Part shown: positions 22,900 to 34,597 of the stretch, piece after piece | How the letters are laid out: each line of letters begins with the position of its first letter | Numbering within the stretch: the first letter of the stretch is position 1 | Source: Zygnema cylindricum | Taxonomy: Eukaryota > Streptophyta > Zygnematophyceae > Zygnematales > Zygnemataceae | Assembly (NCBI GenBank): GCA_037447655.1 | Contig: JBBHKE010003473.1 | Span: forward strand, 1-64,000 | Length of the DNA stretch: 64,000 nt | Direction of reading: 5' to 3' | Notes under the pieces: generated by a model | Told to the model about the DNA's origin: nothing | The model's database searches: none | Seen by the model: only the letters and a program-made list of their open reading frames with translations | Made by a program: the position numbers and the translations under genes

Positions 22900-24552
22900 G
22901 TAATTTCGACGGGTTTCCGCACTTTATCCCTACTGTACCTTCTGGGTTTGAACTTAGAAGTCTGAAGTTTGGACCTTCACTTTTGGAGTTTGCACTTTTT
23001 TGTCCTTTTTCCCTCTCAAAAGTTGGGGAGTTTGCGATACGTACGGTCTGAGCGTCAGCCCTAGGCCGCCGCTCCGAGCTTCCGGGAGGTGCCCGCATGT
23101 TCGGTCCACCATTTTGTCGTCACTTCGCGCTACAAGAAAGCAAGCTTGATCGACCAGTCTCATAATGGGATTCAAAATTTCAAACAGCCTTGACTTGGTA
23201 AACGCACAAACGCCGGATGTAACGGCCGCTAGTTCTGAGTCAAACCGCTAAAAGTAATTTACCTAGCGCACGCGTAATTTTTGTACTTTCGAACACACAG
23301 CGATTTTTTAGTCACCACGTACGCTGTTTCGATACGTAGTTCACACGCGCACGCCATAAAGTGTGGAAGAACGTAGATTATACGCATTTTGATTGGAGGA
23401 TCGTAATGGGACTAAACGGTAATGTCTCGTAACCGTCCATTTCGGGGGGACAGATTTTAGAAGAAAATTTGAAAGAAAGCGCGCCAGTCGCCGGTAACGG
23501 CCACGCGGCGCTGAAGGCCGTAACCACGCGTGTTGCAGTTTCGCACGCGTGAAATATTCGGTTTTAATGACGTGCGTACCAAACGAACGTGACACGACAA
23601 TGAAAGAAAAAGTTCAGAGCCAGCCATGTGTAAAGCGGGTCCTCCAAGTTTTAGCCCCTTCAATACTACAGAACCAGCTATACTTGACCAGTACAGAACT
23701 GTACGTCACAGTACGGTCTTGCACTGTACGTCTGTACTGCACTGTTCTGTCCTACAATGTACAAACTTGTCGCCGCATAGCTGGGCATAAATGCACAAAG
23801 TTCCGATCGGGTTTTCTCCTTCTCATGTCAGCGTCTCAGCGACCACACTGGTGTCGGTACAGCAACTCCTGGCCCGTCCAGATGTATATTTGACGGACAA
23901 GATGCTGTATCTACTGGCGGGATAGTATAATATACTCGACCAGAAGATCTGGCGCCAACCTTAAATCATCAAGATTTCCATACAAATTTTTTAGGAACAT
24001 GAGAGACTACTTTAACGTTTCTTATTACCTACCTGGTTAGAAATCCAGTAATCTTTTCAAGAAAAATTATAATGATAAGTTTTGTCTGACGCGGAATTTT
24101 CGTCGTCCGCTGGCCACGTGTCTTTAATTACCACGCCGTCAGAAAATCCGAGCGCCCTAGCTTTCGAAAAACACAACATTTTGAATTTTTGTCGTCGCGC
24201 ATGTCCGTACACTTTTTGTAGCAGACTGTCTGTACGGATAAGCCACTCCTTTTTATCAAGCTTCTGTGCTAAACGTACACGTCCGAGCCTGAGCCTCCCG
24301 CAAAAATAATTCTGCTGACCGACGCGCTCTCCGCGAAACAAAGCAACGAACCATCCTCGGGCAGCTTCGAAATTTGTTTGGCTGCCCGATTTTGTTGTAA
24401 CTTTTCATGGCTCTGAGACTTACCGAGCAAGCGTCTTCCCACCGCCTTTGCGTCCTTTCCGCCATGGACAGCCGTTCCTTCACGCCCTTCGTCCAAAGGA
24501 AGCTCGTTCCCTTCGCCATTCTCTCTTCTCTCTTCCTCTTATAAAATTCGCA
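22900..24552. other. Intergenic and presumed promoter/5' UTR of the NAC-pseudokinase gene
   Basis: Higher GC than the flanks. A run of GTAC-containing words (CAGTACGG, CTGTACG) lies at 23690-23770. A pyrimidine-rich stretch (TTCTCTCTTCTCTCTTCC) at about 24518-24538 immediately precedes the chosen start and resembles a plant Y-patch. An in-frame upstream ATG at 24448 would add 35 basic residues. No other gene recognised. Confidence 0.5.
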
Positions 24553-27500
24553 ATGATGAGCCAACCAAAATTCGACATGTCGGCAGCTTTAGAAGATGAC
24601 CTAGATCTGCCGGACTTGCCGCTTCTCGGACCGTTAGAGACCATAGGCCTAGGTCACATGGGAGTCCTCCATGGTTTCGCTGAGGCCACAGATAATTATT
24701 CCGAAAATATGGATTTGTCCACAGGCGGTACAACAACGCCACGTGTCATTGGAGAAGGAAGCAGTGTCTCTGGAAGCTTGAGAGCTCCTTCTTCTACTTC
24801 CTTAAACGATAGCAGCTCTCAACACTGGCAAAATTCCTTTGGAGGATCTCCTTCCATGCCTTTTGGACAGCAGGCCTTGCATTCGCTGGTAGGCTTTTGT
24901 CTTTTTAGGCTTTTGTCTTTTTAGGCTTTTGTCTTTTTAGGCTTTTGTCTTTTTAGGCTTTTGTCTTTTTCTGTTTGGTTTGATTTAGGCTTCGATTTTG
25001 GTTTCGGTTTCTGCTTAGATTCTAGGTAGAGTTTGGTGAATCGTGGCGTGTTTCAGATTTGACTTTGGTCAACGCTTGGTTGAGACCCTCCGTTTTATGG
25101 TTGTTGAGTTCTGGTTTTTTGTTTTTGGTTCGGGTTCAGTTGTTTTTCTTGATTCTCCCCAGCCTTGATAAAGGCTATTTTTTGTTCTATTCTATCTAGT
25201 GTTCCTCTGAGTTTGTGCTGGATGTTTTTGTATGATTATTTGTTGGCCTGCATTTCTATTTTGGTATGATTTTTGTTGTTCCGATAATGCTAATATTTAC
25301 GGTCAGATGTCAGTCCTTAGTCTTTCTGGTGAACGTTTTAGGGTGCTTTTTTGTTTGGGATTCTGGTTTTTTCCTCTATGCGAAGAGCGAATCAAGCCAA
25401 TTGCTGCTCCTCTTTTGTCTATCTGTACGGATATAAAGAGATACTGTTAGGTTTCAGCCAGTAATGAATACATTGCTTAGCTTAAATATATTTGAGTAGC
25501 ATGTACAGCTACTCTTCTAGCTGATTGATGGCTGTAGATTCTCCTTTTTTTTCTGTTCAATTATCAAATATAAGCGTCAGTTAATGCTGTATTTCTATGT
25601 CTTATCACTTCTTCTTGTAGGCTGACCCAAGCTGCTTCGTCTTACATCAAAACCTTTCTTGTCAATTTTTTTTCCAAAGCTTCTTTGTCAACTTTGTCCT
25701 TGCACTTCTGATACTCGAAGAGCGTTTTAAAGCTTATGGCTTTTGCCGATTTTGTGCAGCAGCTCGCTTTAAACATTGCTCGTACGGAAGAAGTTATCAG
25801 CAATATAACTCGTGAACGCAATCAATTTCAAAAGGAATATTCAAAGGCCCAGCTAGCAGCTCAAAAGCTTATGCAAGAGAAACTTCTTCTCGAGGAGAAA
25901 ATTCGAAACTATGAGGTCCTTGTGGAACGTATGGGAATGCAAGCATTTCAGGAAGCAATGCAAACACTCAGGGATGCTTTTGATCAGGTAAAGGACTAAC
26001 TGTAATAGTACTCAAACATTTCAATTTAACTCGTAGCAAAAAATACAGATGTGGGGTTGGAGTGAAAGCCTGACTTATTTCTGGAAAAGTTGTTTTTGTT
26101 TTGTGTCACAGGCTCCTATTCCAAGAGGCATTCGGTTTGCCCCCACTGATGTAGAAGTGTTTGATTATTTATCTCGAAAGCTTCGAGGCGCACAAGAAGA
26201 TGTCGGATTGGACCGCTTTTTAGTTCGGCGTTTGCGAGGAGTACAAGATTCTGAAGGTCTTATTCCAGAAGTGGAATTATTAAAGTTTCCAAGGCCATGG
26301 CATCTACCAGGTGTGTAAGCCTTTTTTCTACGTCCTTGAGTTTAGGAGAATGCTGCTTTTGTATTTCATGGGAGGTTTTAAGTTAAGAGCTCATTCTTTA
26401 AAGTTTTGCTCACTGATTTTGTCTTTTTTTGGGTTGGGAAACAGGTCTCGATGTGGCTCCTGATGGAAAGGGGCAAGTGGGATTTTATTTTGTTCGACCA
26501 GAATGGCGTCCCAATGAGAGAAGAAGAAGACGAGAGGCAGATATGGCCGCAAGAGACGGGAAACCTCCTTGTTGGAAGGAATCTTGTCAACCTACCACTT
26601 TTGACGATCTTCGACCAGGATATGGAGGTCGTCCAGAGAGGAGAATGTTTAGATTTAAGCTTCCCGGTACTCGAGAAGGACCTGCAGGAGAAAAGAAGGA
26701 AAAGTGGAAAATGTACGAGTACACTCTAAAAAGTGATGCAGAAATGTATGAGGATCGACGGAACGGTTTACAGGTGTGGGTGGTTTGTAAAGTTGTAAGA
26801 GAAGGGCCCATGACTGCAGATGAGATAGAAGAGCAGAATGAGAGGATCTTAGGTGGAGGGGGAGGAGGAGGAGGATTTCCTGGTGCAGGTAATGGAAATT
26901 TCTTTGGAGGAGGGTTAGGAAGAGGGCCTGGAATGGGCGGACAAGACGGAACATCATCATCTGGTACCGGCGGCTCAAGTATATCTGGTCTAGGACAGTC
27001 CTTCATGGGAGGAGGAGGTCCTTTTGGGGGAGGAGGGATGCAACATTCCTTCAGAACAGCAGCAGGAGCACAATCTGGAGAGGGAAATGCAAAAGGGAGC
27101 CCTCCATCTGGTTCTAAAGGGGAGGAAAAGAGCAGTAACACTGCCTCAGGGAACTCGACAAATGGAACGTCTGAAGGTTCTGGAGTAATTAAGAGCTCTA
27201 GCAGTGCAAGTAGAGGTCTTCTAGACTGGCTTCAGTCTGTACCTCCTCCAATGCCTGTTAAAGACAGAAGAACTGGATTGGCTGTGGTTTTGGAAGATGG
27301 GTCTAAAGGGGGACAAGAAGGCGAGCTTATTGTTAATGATGGGATTTCTTCTTCGAGCAGTGTGAGCTGGATGGCGAGATTTCCAGACGCTCAAAAGGTA
27401 GTAGGCTCTCTTCTTGAGGACTTCTTTGTGAGCAAGCTCGTTGTGCAGTTGAGACAGGAGGAAGTTTCTGGGAAGGGAGCCTGTTTGGAACCTCCTAGTT

Positions 27501-29709
27501 GGAGGCGAGCCTTGACCGAAGAAGACTGGAAAACGGAAGAAAGCGAGGAGGATGAAGAGTTACCTGCTTCTGAAGAAGGAGAGGAGGAGGAGGCAGAAGG
27601 AGAATATGAAGATGATGATGAACTCTGTAGACCAATGGAAGGAAGTGCTCTGGACGTTCTTGCAAAATCAATGCTAGCGGAAGTGAAGAGTTTGTCGACT
27701 GCATTATCGGATTCCTCCGAAAAAGAAATTTCTGGTCGCCTCGAAGGTTTTCTCTCAAAGACATCTGTGGTCCTTAATGAGTTCATCAGTCAGGCAGGAC
27801 GTGATGAACCGGCGGCTCAACTATGGCTAGAATCTCTTCAAGACAGTTTACGGAAAGTGAGAACTGTCATAGAAAGTCTGGCCGGGAAAGCCCAGTCTCG
27901 AATTCTCCTTCTTGTGAAGAGTCCAGAAATGGCTCAAGAGGCTCAAATGGCTGTGAGACGCTTGGCTCATGTTTTGTCTCTTTTACCTAATGTCCATTTG
28001 GACGCCATGTCAGCAGACGTTAGAAGGCAACTCGGAGAATTGAAGGGAGCCATGGTTAAGGAAAATTTTGCACCGATGGCCTCGACTTTGGAGGCCATTT
28101 GCAAATTACAACAGGCCTTGGATGCAGGAAAATCTGGGCGAAAAGGTGAAGACGAAAAGAGTTTGAAGAATTGGGGTGTGAAGGAATTGGATTTGAGTTC
28201 TGATGATATTGCGGATCTGAAGGCCTTGAACAAATTGAAGGAGGCTCTGCTTGGGTTTCCGAGTAAGACGAAGGCGAGTTCCCAAATGGGTATATCTCCG
28301 GTAATGAGCAGTTTGGTGGTGGAAGTTTTCTCTCTTGTGGGTGTTCAATGGGATTCTTCAGCTGTTTCTGTGGAGTTGGAAAGGCTGGGGAAAGTGACAG
28401 AGGCTCGAGGAGTTCAGAAAAATGTAGTGAAAAATGTAAAACCTGAAGGAGAGGACGCGGATCTTGCAGAAGGGGTTATTGCTCTCTTAAGGGCTTGTTC
28501 CACAGGTGTTGTCACCGATTACAATAGTCTCGACATCTTTCCGGATCCGAAAGTTGCGACTGGTAAATGTAAAGATTCAGTGGATTCGGGGATACCGACT
28601 CCTGCTCCTCTGGTTTACAGTTGTAAATTGTTTAACCGACAAGAGATTGACAGTGTTAAAGGGGAAAGGCTACATGATGTCTTATCCGGAAAGCTGAACA
28701 ATTTCCCTGTCAGTTTGGTTTTCCTCGACAGAACCAAAGTTCCTGAAATTGCGTTACATCGGGAAGTGGAATCTGTTGCAAATATTCGGCATCCAAATGT
28801 CGTCTCTCTTATTGGTTGTTGCCCCGAGGCAGCTTGCCTGGTCTATGAACAACTCCCAGTTGTCAGCCTTGAGGATTATCTACACCAATCAGGAGGGTCG
28901 ACTCATCGAAATCTTGGCCCAGAATTACCTCATCTTCCATGGAATGCCCGTTTTATGATCTGTTATGAGATTGCTTCCGCCCTCGCTTTCCTACACGGTC
29001 AGAAACCTGTTCAAGTCTTACATAGAGACGTTCGTCCGGCGAATGTCATGATTGGTTGGGATTCGACCAATTTTGTCGCGACGGGGCTATGGCCTACTAG
29101 CAAAGTCCTTCGAGGTAGTGTTGTGAGTAAACTTGCAGGGGTGGGAGTAGCTGCAATTGGTAGAGAACATGAGCCTGGAAAAACTCCTATGGATGGGGAC
29201 GGACTGTATTTGGACCCGTCTTTTGCGAGATCGGACTGTTTCTTTGTTCCCTCAGCCGATGTTTATGCTTTGGGAGTTATTATGGCTCAATTGTTGACCG
29301 GACGACATCCTCCGAGTGCGATAAGAGCTGTGGCTTCGACTTTCGATGGAGGAAAAAAGACTCTTGTGTCAGTTTTGGATCCAAAGGCTGGGGATTGGCC
29401 AATGGGAGCCGCTGAGGTATTTGCGAGAGTCGCGTGGAAATGTTCTATGTTGGAGAGAGCTGCTCGACCAGAGCTGAAGGAAGTGCTCCCTCTACTTGAA
29501 AAGGTGAGTTAATATGTGTGTGTATGTGTTCTTTTTTTGGATGAGTTTTTTTTTACTTTTATTATATTACCATTTTAAGTGGCGAATATGTTGAATTGCT
29601 ATTTCTTTGCTCTACGAAAGTTAGGATTTTCTGGGTGGGCGGGTGATTTTCTATGGTTGTTGTTGATTATGGGATTTTTTGTTAAATGCAGGCCGTGGGT
29701 GAATGCTGA
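24553..29709 (+). CDS. NAC domain - PUB-type helical region - pseudokinase fusion protein
   Basis: Proposed exons: 24553-24888, about 25721-25987 (first residues uncertain), 26112-26310, 26445-29503, 29692-29709. All have GT/AG borders and compatible phases, giving about 1,290 residues. Order: acidic N-terminus; a coiled coil (exon 2, RTEEVISNITRERNQFQKEY...); a divergent NAC domain with subdomain A (IPRGIRFAPTD), B (IPEVELLKFPRPWHLPG), a weak C, D (KWKMYEYTL) and E (WVVCKV). Then Gly-rich (26850-27060) and acidic (27530-27630) linkers. Next is a helical region (27640-28300) like the U-box N-terminal domain of PUB proteins (ALDVLAKS, SRILLLVKS, MSADVRRQL). Last is a kinase fold (28610-29500) close to PUB/RLCK kinases (RHPNVVSLIGCCPEAACLVY, YLDPSF, VLDPKAGDWPM). 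The beta-3 Lys is Val and the DFG Asp is Ala, so catalysis is unlikely. No U-box follows. Expected role: nuclear regulator (inference). Reading through the last donor gives ...LLEKVS instead. Confidence 0.85.
24891..24970. repeat. 16-bp tandem repeat in intron 1
   Basis: Five perfect copies of AGGCTTTTGTCTTTTT directly after the exon-1 donor. The repeat recreates TTTTTAG acceptor-like strings five times just inside the intron. Confidence 0.9.
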
Positions 29710-30960
29710 GTACTCGATAAAATAAAGGTGGTGAGGTTAAAGCTATTGGGTAAGTAGGCGAACACCAAGTACTTAGGATGAAGGGCAGGAAGGTTGTGGA
29801 ATAAACAGATTTGACTGTTTCCTGTAAATGAAAAAGTGGTTCGTTGAAAAAGGGTTCCCTGCATTGATTTCTCGCATTTCTCACAAGTTCTGCTCGATTT
29901 TCAAAAGAAATGGTAATATTTGGAAGTAGTTCTACAGCCTGGTTGATCAAAATGATACTCCGTCCAGTTTACAATATTAAAACTTATGCTTCTGCCTATT
30001 TTGGCAGTTTCTGTTTGTATTTATAGCTGTAATTAGAATACCGCCGAGAAATGAGACTTAAAAAGATATAAAACACTTTCGAAAAATCGACCAGTGCTGG
30101 ACTGTTTTTACATCTCCTTTTAAATTTCATGTCAAATTTTTGGCATGTAGGTGGTCTTAGTGTATTTATGAATAGTAATAAATTCTGGATAACCTTCTTT
30201 TTTTCTCTTTCCTTTTTTTTTTTAACTTTTAGGCTTTTAATTGCCCAAACTGTTTATTTTTAAAGCATATTAAAGCTGAAAGTCAAGCAGAAAGAGAAGT
30301 AATTCTGGTCAAGAATGCTTCAACTGTTAAACCGACGGCCAATTAGGTTTGTGCTTTTTGGTGCACACCTTAAACCATTTTGTTTTTTTTTTGTTTTTTT
30401 GTTTTATTTTTCTTAAGCTTCTTTTATATGCCTCCAATCTGGATAACTGGAGAGGGCGGCGAGGAACAGGTTGGGCTTTCTTTGTCCCTTTTTTATATAT
30501 ATATTTTTGTTTCGTCGTGGTTTTTGATTCGTGTTATTTTTTTTCTGAGCGAATGATGTGAAAAGGTGATTTTGATTTTTTTATTTGGCAATAGCTTTTT
30601 TCTTTGTGTTGCCTGTATATTAAATTGTGGGTTTAGACTTTTATAGACTTGTGGTTTTGCAATCGAAAATATTTCAAAACATTTGAAAACTGACCAGTAA
30701 AAAGTTGTGAAAGTGAAAGGATGTATTACATGTACACAAATTATGATTTTATCTTGCCTGGTTATGTGAGCTAGTAAAGAATTAACTTATTTTTCAATGA
30801 AGAAAATTGAAAACAACTTTTTGCGATATAAATGTAGCTGTTCAATTCGCATGGATTTGGACCTTTTCACTATTTTTGCTTAGTTTTTGCTGAGTTTATA
30901 CTTTTCGTAATTTTCGTATAGATTTCGCTCTATGAATTAATGTATGAAAATCTTGGGTAG
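29710..30960. other. 3' region of the NAC-pseudokinase gene, no further gene seen
   Basis: AT-rich, T-run-rich sequence. I looked in all plus frames for a U-box signature (Cys-Pro-Ile plus the Asp-Pro-Val loop) that would continue the gene and found none. Confidence 0.55.
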
Positions 30961-30964
30961 TATC

Positions 30965-31470
30965 CATAAAATAAACTCTAAAGAATCTTTAAAAATCCTG
31001 AAAAACATGGAAAATATGCACTCTAAAACCATAGAAGTAAGGAAAATGGAAGGCACTTGTACTGAAATATAAGGGATTATACGGAAATGAACTCTAACAA
31101 CCCTAAATTCCCCTAAAATAACCCTAAGAAGCATGGTAATATATGGACTCCGTATGACGTTAAAGTGCGGGAATGTAAGGCAGTTGTCCTGAAATACACT
31201 AGAATGTTCGAGCATGGACCCAAAAATCCCTAAATTCCCCCTTAAATATCCCGAAAAAGCACGGGAAAAAATCGGAAATGTACATATCTTACGGAAAGTG
31301 TACCTCAAAAACCATAAAGGTACAAAAAATGTTAGGCAGTTGTACTGATATTTGCGGTATTTTACGGAAGTGTACTCTAACATCCCCAGAATCCCTTAAA
31401 CAACCCTAAGAAAAACGGAAATATACGAACACTGTACGTCGCAAATGTTTGGGAAATGTACCGATACAAA
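30965..31470. repeat. Diverged tandem repeat, about four units of 120-155 bp
   Basis: The recurring string order is ACTCTAA-C, AA-CCCTAAATTCCC, GAAAAACATGG / AAGAAGCATGG, AAGTAAGG / GAATGTAAGG, GGCAGTTGTCCTGAAAT. Units start near 30970, 31090, 31207 and 31374. Identity between units is modest, so the array is old. Confidence 0.6.
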
Positions 31471-32205
31471 ATCGGGTACGCATTTTATTAACACCATAAT
31501 TGTTTGATGCGTAATGTACGTTGTACTAGTATATTCAATGCGTGCGTAATATGCGAATTGAACAACTATGAATGAAAGAATGCCGCTTTGTATTGGGTAT
31601 TGGAGCTAGTTTAAGCTCAGTTTTGAAATAAAACAAGACGTTTTTAAAAAAGGGTTTTCTAGGGCGCGATGAATAGGAGCAGAAGTGCGACCAAAGGGAG
31701 CCTTGAGATTCTATCATTATGTCTTGGATAGGGCAATGATTGAGGACCAACCATTGGGAGTTGGAGAAGATCTATACATATACACGTGTATATAGATGGC
31801 GCAAGATTCTTTGATCCAATGTGTCCACAATCAGAGAATAATAAAGGATTTCATGAGAAGATCGAATGGTTGAGGAGGGAATAAACAAAGAAGGAAGGAT
31901 TTTGTGGATAAGTTGCAAAAATCTCCAAGAGTGATCATCATGGGTGCAAGATGAAGGACTGTGTGGACAAGTTACAGCAACTTGTAACTTGTCCTTGGGA
32001 GATAAACCAAAGTGCATCATGAAAACCTTCACAATAACCGTTGTTAAAATGACAATAAGGATGTAGGCGTACTTGATACAACATTGGAGCTTTCAAGATG
32101 ACGCCAAAAGTGCAAAAATTAAACTCCGTCGATAACTTTTCAGTCGCGCCAAGGGTTGATCAGCGGTTATGTTGATTGGCTTCAAAGGAAAAAGGATCGT
32201 TGGAA
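31471..32205. other. Intergenic, nothing recognised
   Basis: Contains a partial direct repeat around GGATAAGTTGCAAAAATCTCC / GACAAGTTACAGCAAC (31905-32000). No gene or TIR pair. Confidence 0.45.
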
Positions 32206-32770
32206 CACCTTGCATCGCTATTAGCGTTATTAACGCTAATTCGGCGCTCCCGAATTTTGACCCTAAAACCTTAAATAGAATTAATAACACTAATTGTTAT
32301 TTTACATTAATTAAGGCACTGATCAATTAGCGTTAATAACTCCAATTTTTGGTCATCTTGAATAGAATGGTGTACGGATTGTGTCAGTCCGTACAAAAGT
32401 ACAAAACATGGATTAAAATATTCGCGAACGCACGTAAAACTGCGCTCAGAATAAAAGGCAAAATGAGATTGTACCTATTTTAGTGTAAAGACATCGATCG
32501 CGTATTAATTATACGGGAGAAAACCCAAATTAGAGTTATGAATCAATTAGAGTAAAAGGACGCGATGGTGTACGATTTTGTACTCATACCTATTTTAAGG
32601 TAAAGATCTTGATCGCAGATTCACTATAGGCAAATTGTATCCAAATTAAAGTTATGAAAAAGTTGAAGTAAAAAGTTTTTTTCCGAAACGCGAAAAATCC
32701 AAATTAGAGTTAATAACACTAATTATTTTTTTATACCAATTATTTCTTAATGCTAATAGCGATTCACGGT
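32206..32770. mobile_element. CACCGTGAATCGC-family element, about 565 bp
   Basis: The left end CACCTTGCATCGCTATTAGC and inverse right end GCTAATAGCGATTCACGG (followed by TA) define it. The interior has the family's AATTAGAGTTAATAACACTAATT blocks near both ends, extending the inverted repeat. No coding sequence. Confidence 0.65.
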
Positions 32771-33680
32771 ATACCACTCGACCATTTGCAATGACACTTG
32801 TTTTTTTTTTTTTTTTTTGGGAAGGGCGGTTGCGTTGGGAAGAGGGTTGAGGAGAACTTTTGAACTTCATAAACGGTGTGACAAGCCAAGGAGTAGCCAT
32901 GACCGTGGACAGCATTTCATTCCGTGAAGCTTACCTGAAGGAACCACGGTAAAACTTACGGTGGACAACAATTTCAATTTATTAAGCTTGTTGAAAGTAG
33001 CTACGTCGAGCATCCGCTCCAAAAGAAAAACTTGAATTTGTGTAAGGAGAGGAGACGTTTTTCTATTTCACATGTCAAGCGTACATGAAATCGTACAATA
33101 TGGGACCTTGCTGTGATGCGTGGACGAACGTACAAGAGTTGTTGACGATGATAAGGGGAGATTAAGCTTGTATTCGAGGTACAATGGACGCGTTCAAGTT
33201 AATTACATTCGATTGCCCTCGACGAAAGAGGAGCGACAAGAGTCGAGCTAAGAAGCAATGTTCATCCAAAGATCTTTGACGCATTAGATAATCTTATCTA
33301 GAGTCATTACACAACGTTATCTAGAGCCTAGGTCTTTGATTCCACATCTGATTTGGTTGCGTAGCACTCAGTCGGCCGGTCGGTCCGTCTCTTAGGCGAG
33401 GGGATTAGGACTATCATGCCCATGCAAAAATTTGGGGACCGACCTACTAGGGATGGTCGTGGACATCCAGGGCCGATGGGAAATAGGAAAGGGGGTCCCA
33501 CAAGCAAACATTTAATCCCATGGACACGTTTGGAAGAGATCACAGGTGCACATAGGTAGCGGGAGACCATCGTCGAGACCAACGCCTCCAAGAAAGAGGT
33601 AACCGAGTAGGAATCGGGGAACATGTCGCCAGGGAATGGGTTCCGAGGTAAAGGAAGGTTGAATCGGGAGGATGAACCTA
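32771..33680. other. Intergenic, nothing firmly recognised
   Basis: A T-run of about 20 lies at 32801-32819. Reading frames in 33300-33680 on the plus strand lead into the copia fragment that follows and may be more of the same element, too decayed to assign. Confidence 0.4.
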
Positions 33681-33689
33681 GGGTAACTT

Positions 33690-34060
33690 GGCACACTCCG
33701 CCATGGGCTCGACAATGCTTCTTGCCGTTCTACGGCCGGTATCCTCATGTATGCGATACAAGCCACCTGATTGGACATTGCTACTGCTGACACCAAGCTC
33801 ATTTAGTTCTTACACCGCTCCTCTCTTGATCACCTTACAACCGTTAAAAATATCTTTGGTTACCTGCAAGGAACTATATTTCTTTGCCTCGTTTACTCAT
33901 CGTTTGGTCCCACTGCTCTTCTTGGCTTTGTCGATTCTGAATGAGCCTAGGATCCACATGCTTGTCCGACATAGATCCAAAGTTTCGGCATTGCCAGCCC
34001 CTTTTTTGTACCCATGGACTCAAATGGTTAACCATCACGCTTTTTGATTAAGTCTTGGTT
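33690..34060 (+). pseudogene. Fragment of a Ty1/copia RT/RNase H region
   Basis: Read on the plus strand with stops: STAGILMYAIQAT-stop-LDIATADT, then FLHR, LTTVKNIFGYLQGTIFLCLVYS and LLGFVDSE. This is the copia order (V)GSLMYA..TRPDIA, the KRILRYLKGT-like helix and the (Y)SDADWAGD motif that starts RNase H. It is a different copia lineage from the element at 14.5-20.6 kb and in the opposite orientation. No LTRs are identified. Confidence 0.65.
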
Positions 34061-34235
34061 CATTGTATTGATATGTAGGAAGGATTCTACACTGTATAGC
34101 ACTGTTAAATTTCAAGTTTGTCTATTTGTAAATGATTTCATCCACATGTCGTTTTTCAGTTTTGGCATTGCCGCCCCTTTTTGTACCTATGGACTCAAAT
34201 GGTTTACCATCGCGCTTTTTAATAAAGTCTTGTTG
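33985..34235. repeat. Imperfect direct repeat of about 80 bp
   Basis: CGGCATTGCC, GCCCCTTTTTTGTACC, ATGGACTCAAATGGTT, ACCATC and GCGCTTTTT, followed by AAGTCTTG, occur at 33985-34065 and again at 34163-34235. Confidence 0.7.
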
Positions 34236-34239
34236 CATT

Positions 34240-34529
34240 TGAAAGATGCTTATCCAAAGCCTTTTCTTGTTTCAATATTTACTGGAGGAATATGAGATAT
34301 GCATTAAATCACAAATTGCAAAATACGATATAAACATACATGACATGGGAAAAATAGGAATATTATATTGACATATTTTAGAAATTTCAAAAAATAATTG
34401 AGGTAAATGCTTGTCACGGAATCAACTGATGGCACATCTGCTTTAGGGGTCACTAATTTTCAACCCCAACCAAAAATCCGCATCAGTGATTCTAATTTCA
34501 ACATCTTTTCATTTACTTATTTTTCTCTC

Positions 34530-34597
<68 letters not shown>

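Noticed and set aside
23549-23893. 114-codon open frame upstream of the NAC gene
   Set aside because: Composed largely of GTAC-type repeats with no motif.
29504-30500. U-box completing the PUB architecture
   Set aside because: No frame carries the U-box Cys-Pro-Ile and Asp-Pro-Val loop, and both splice readings stop by 29709.
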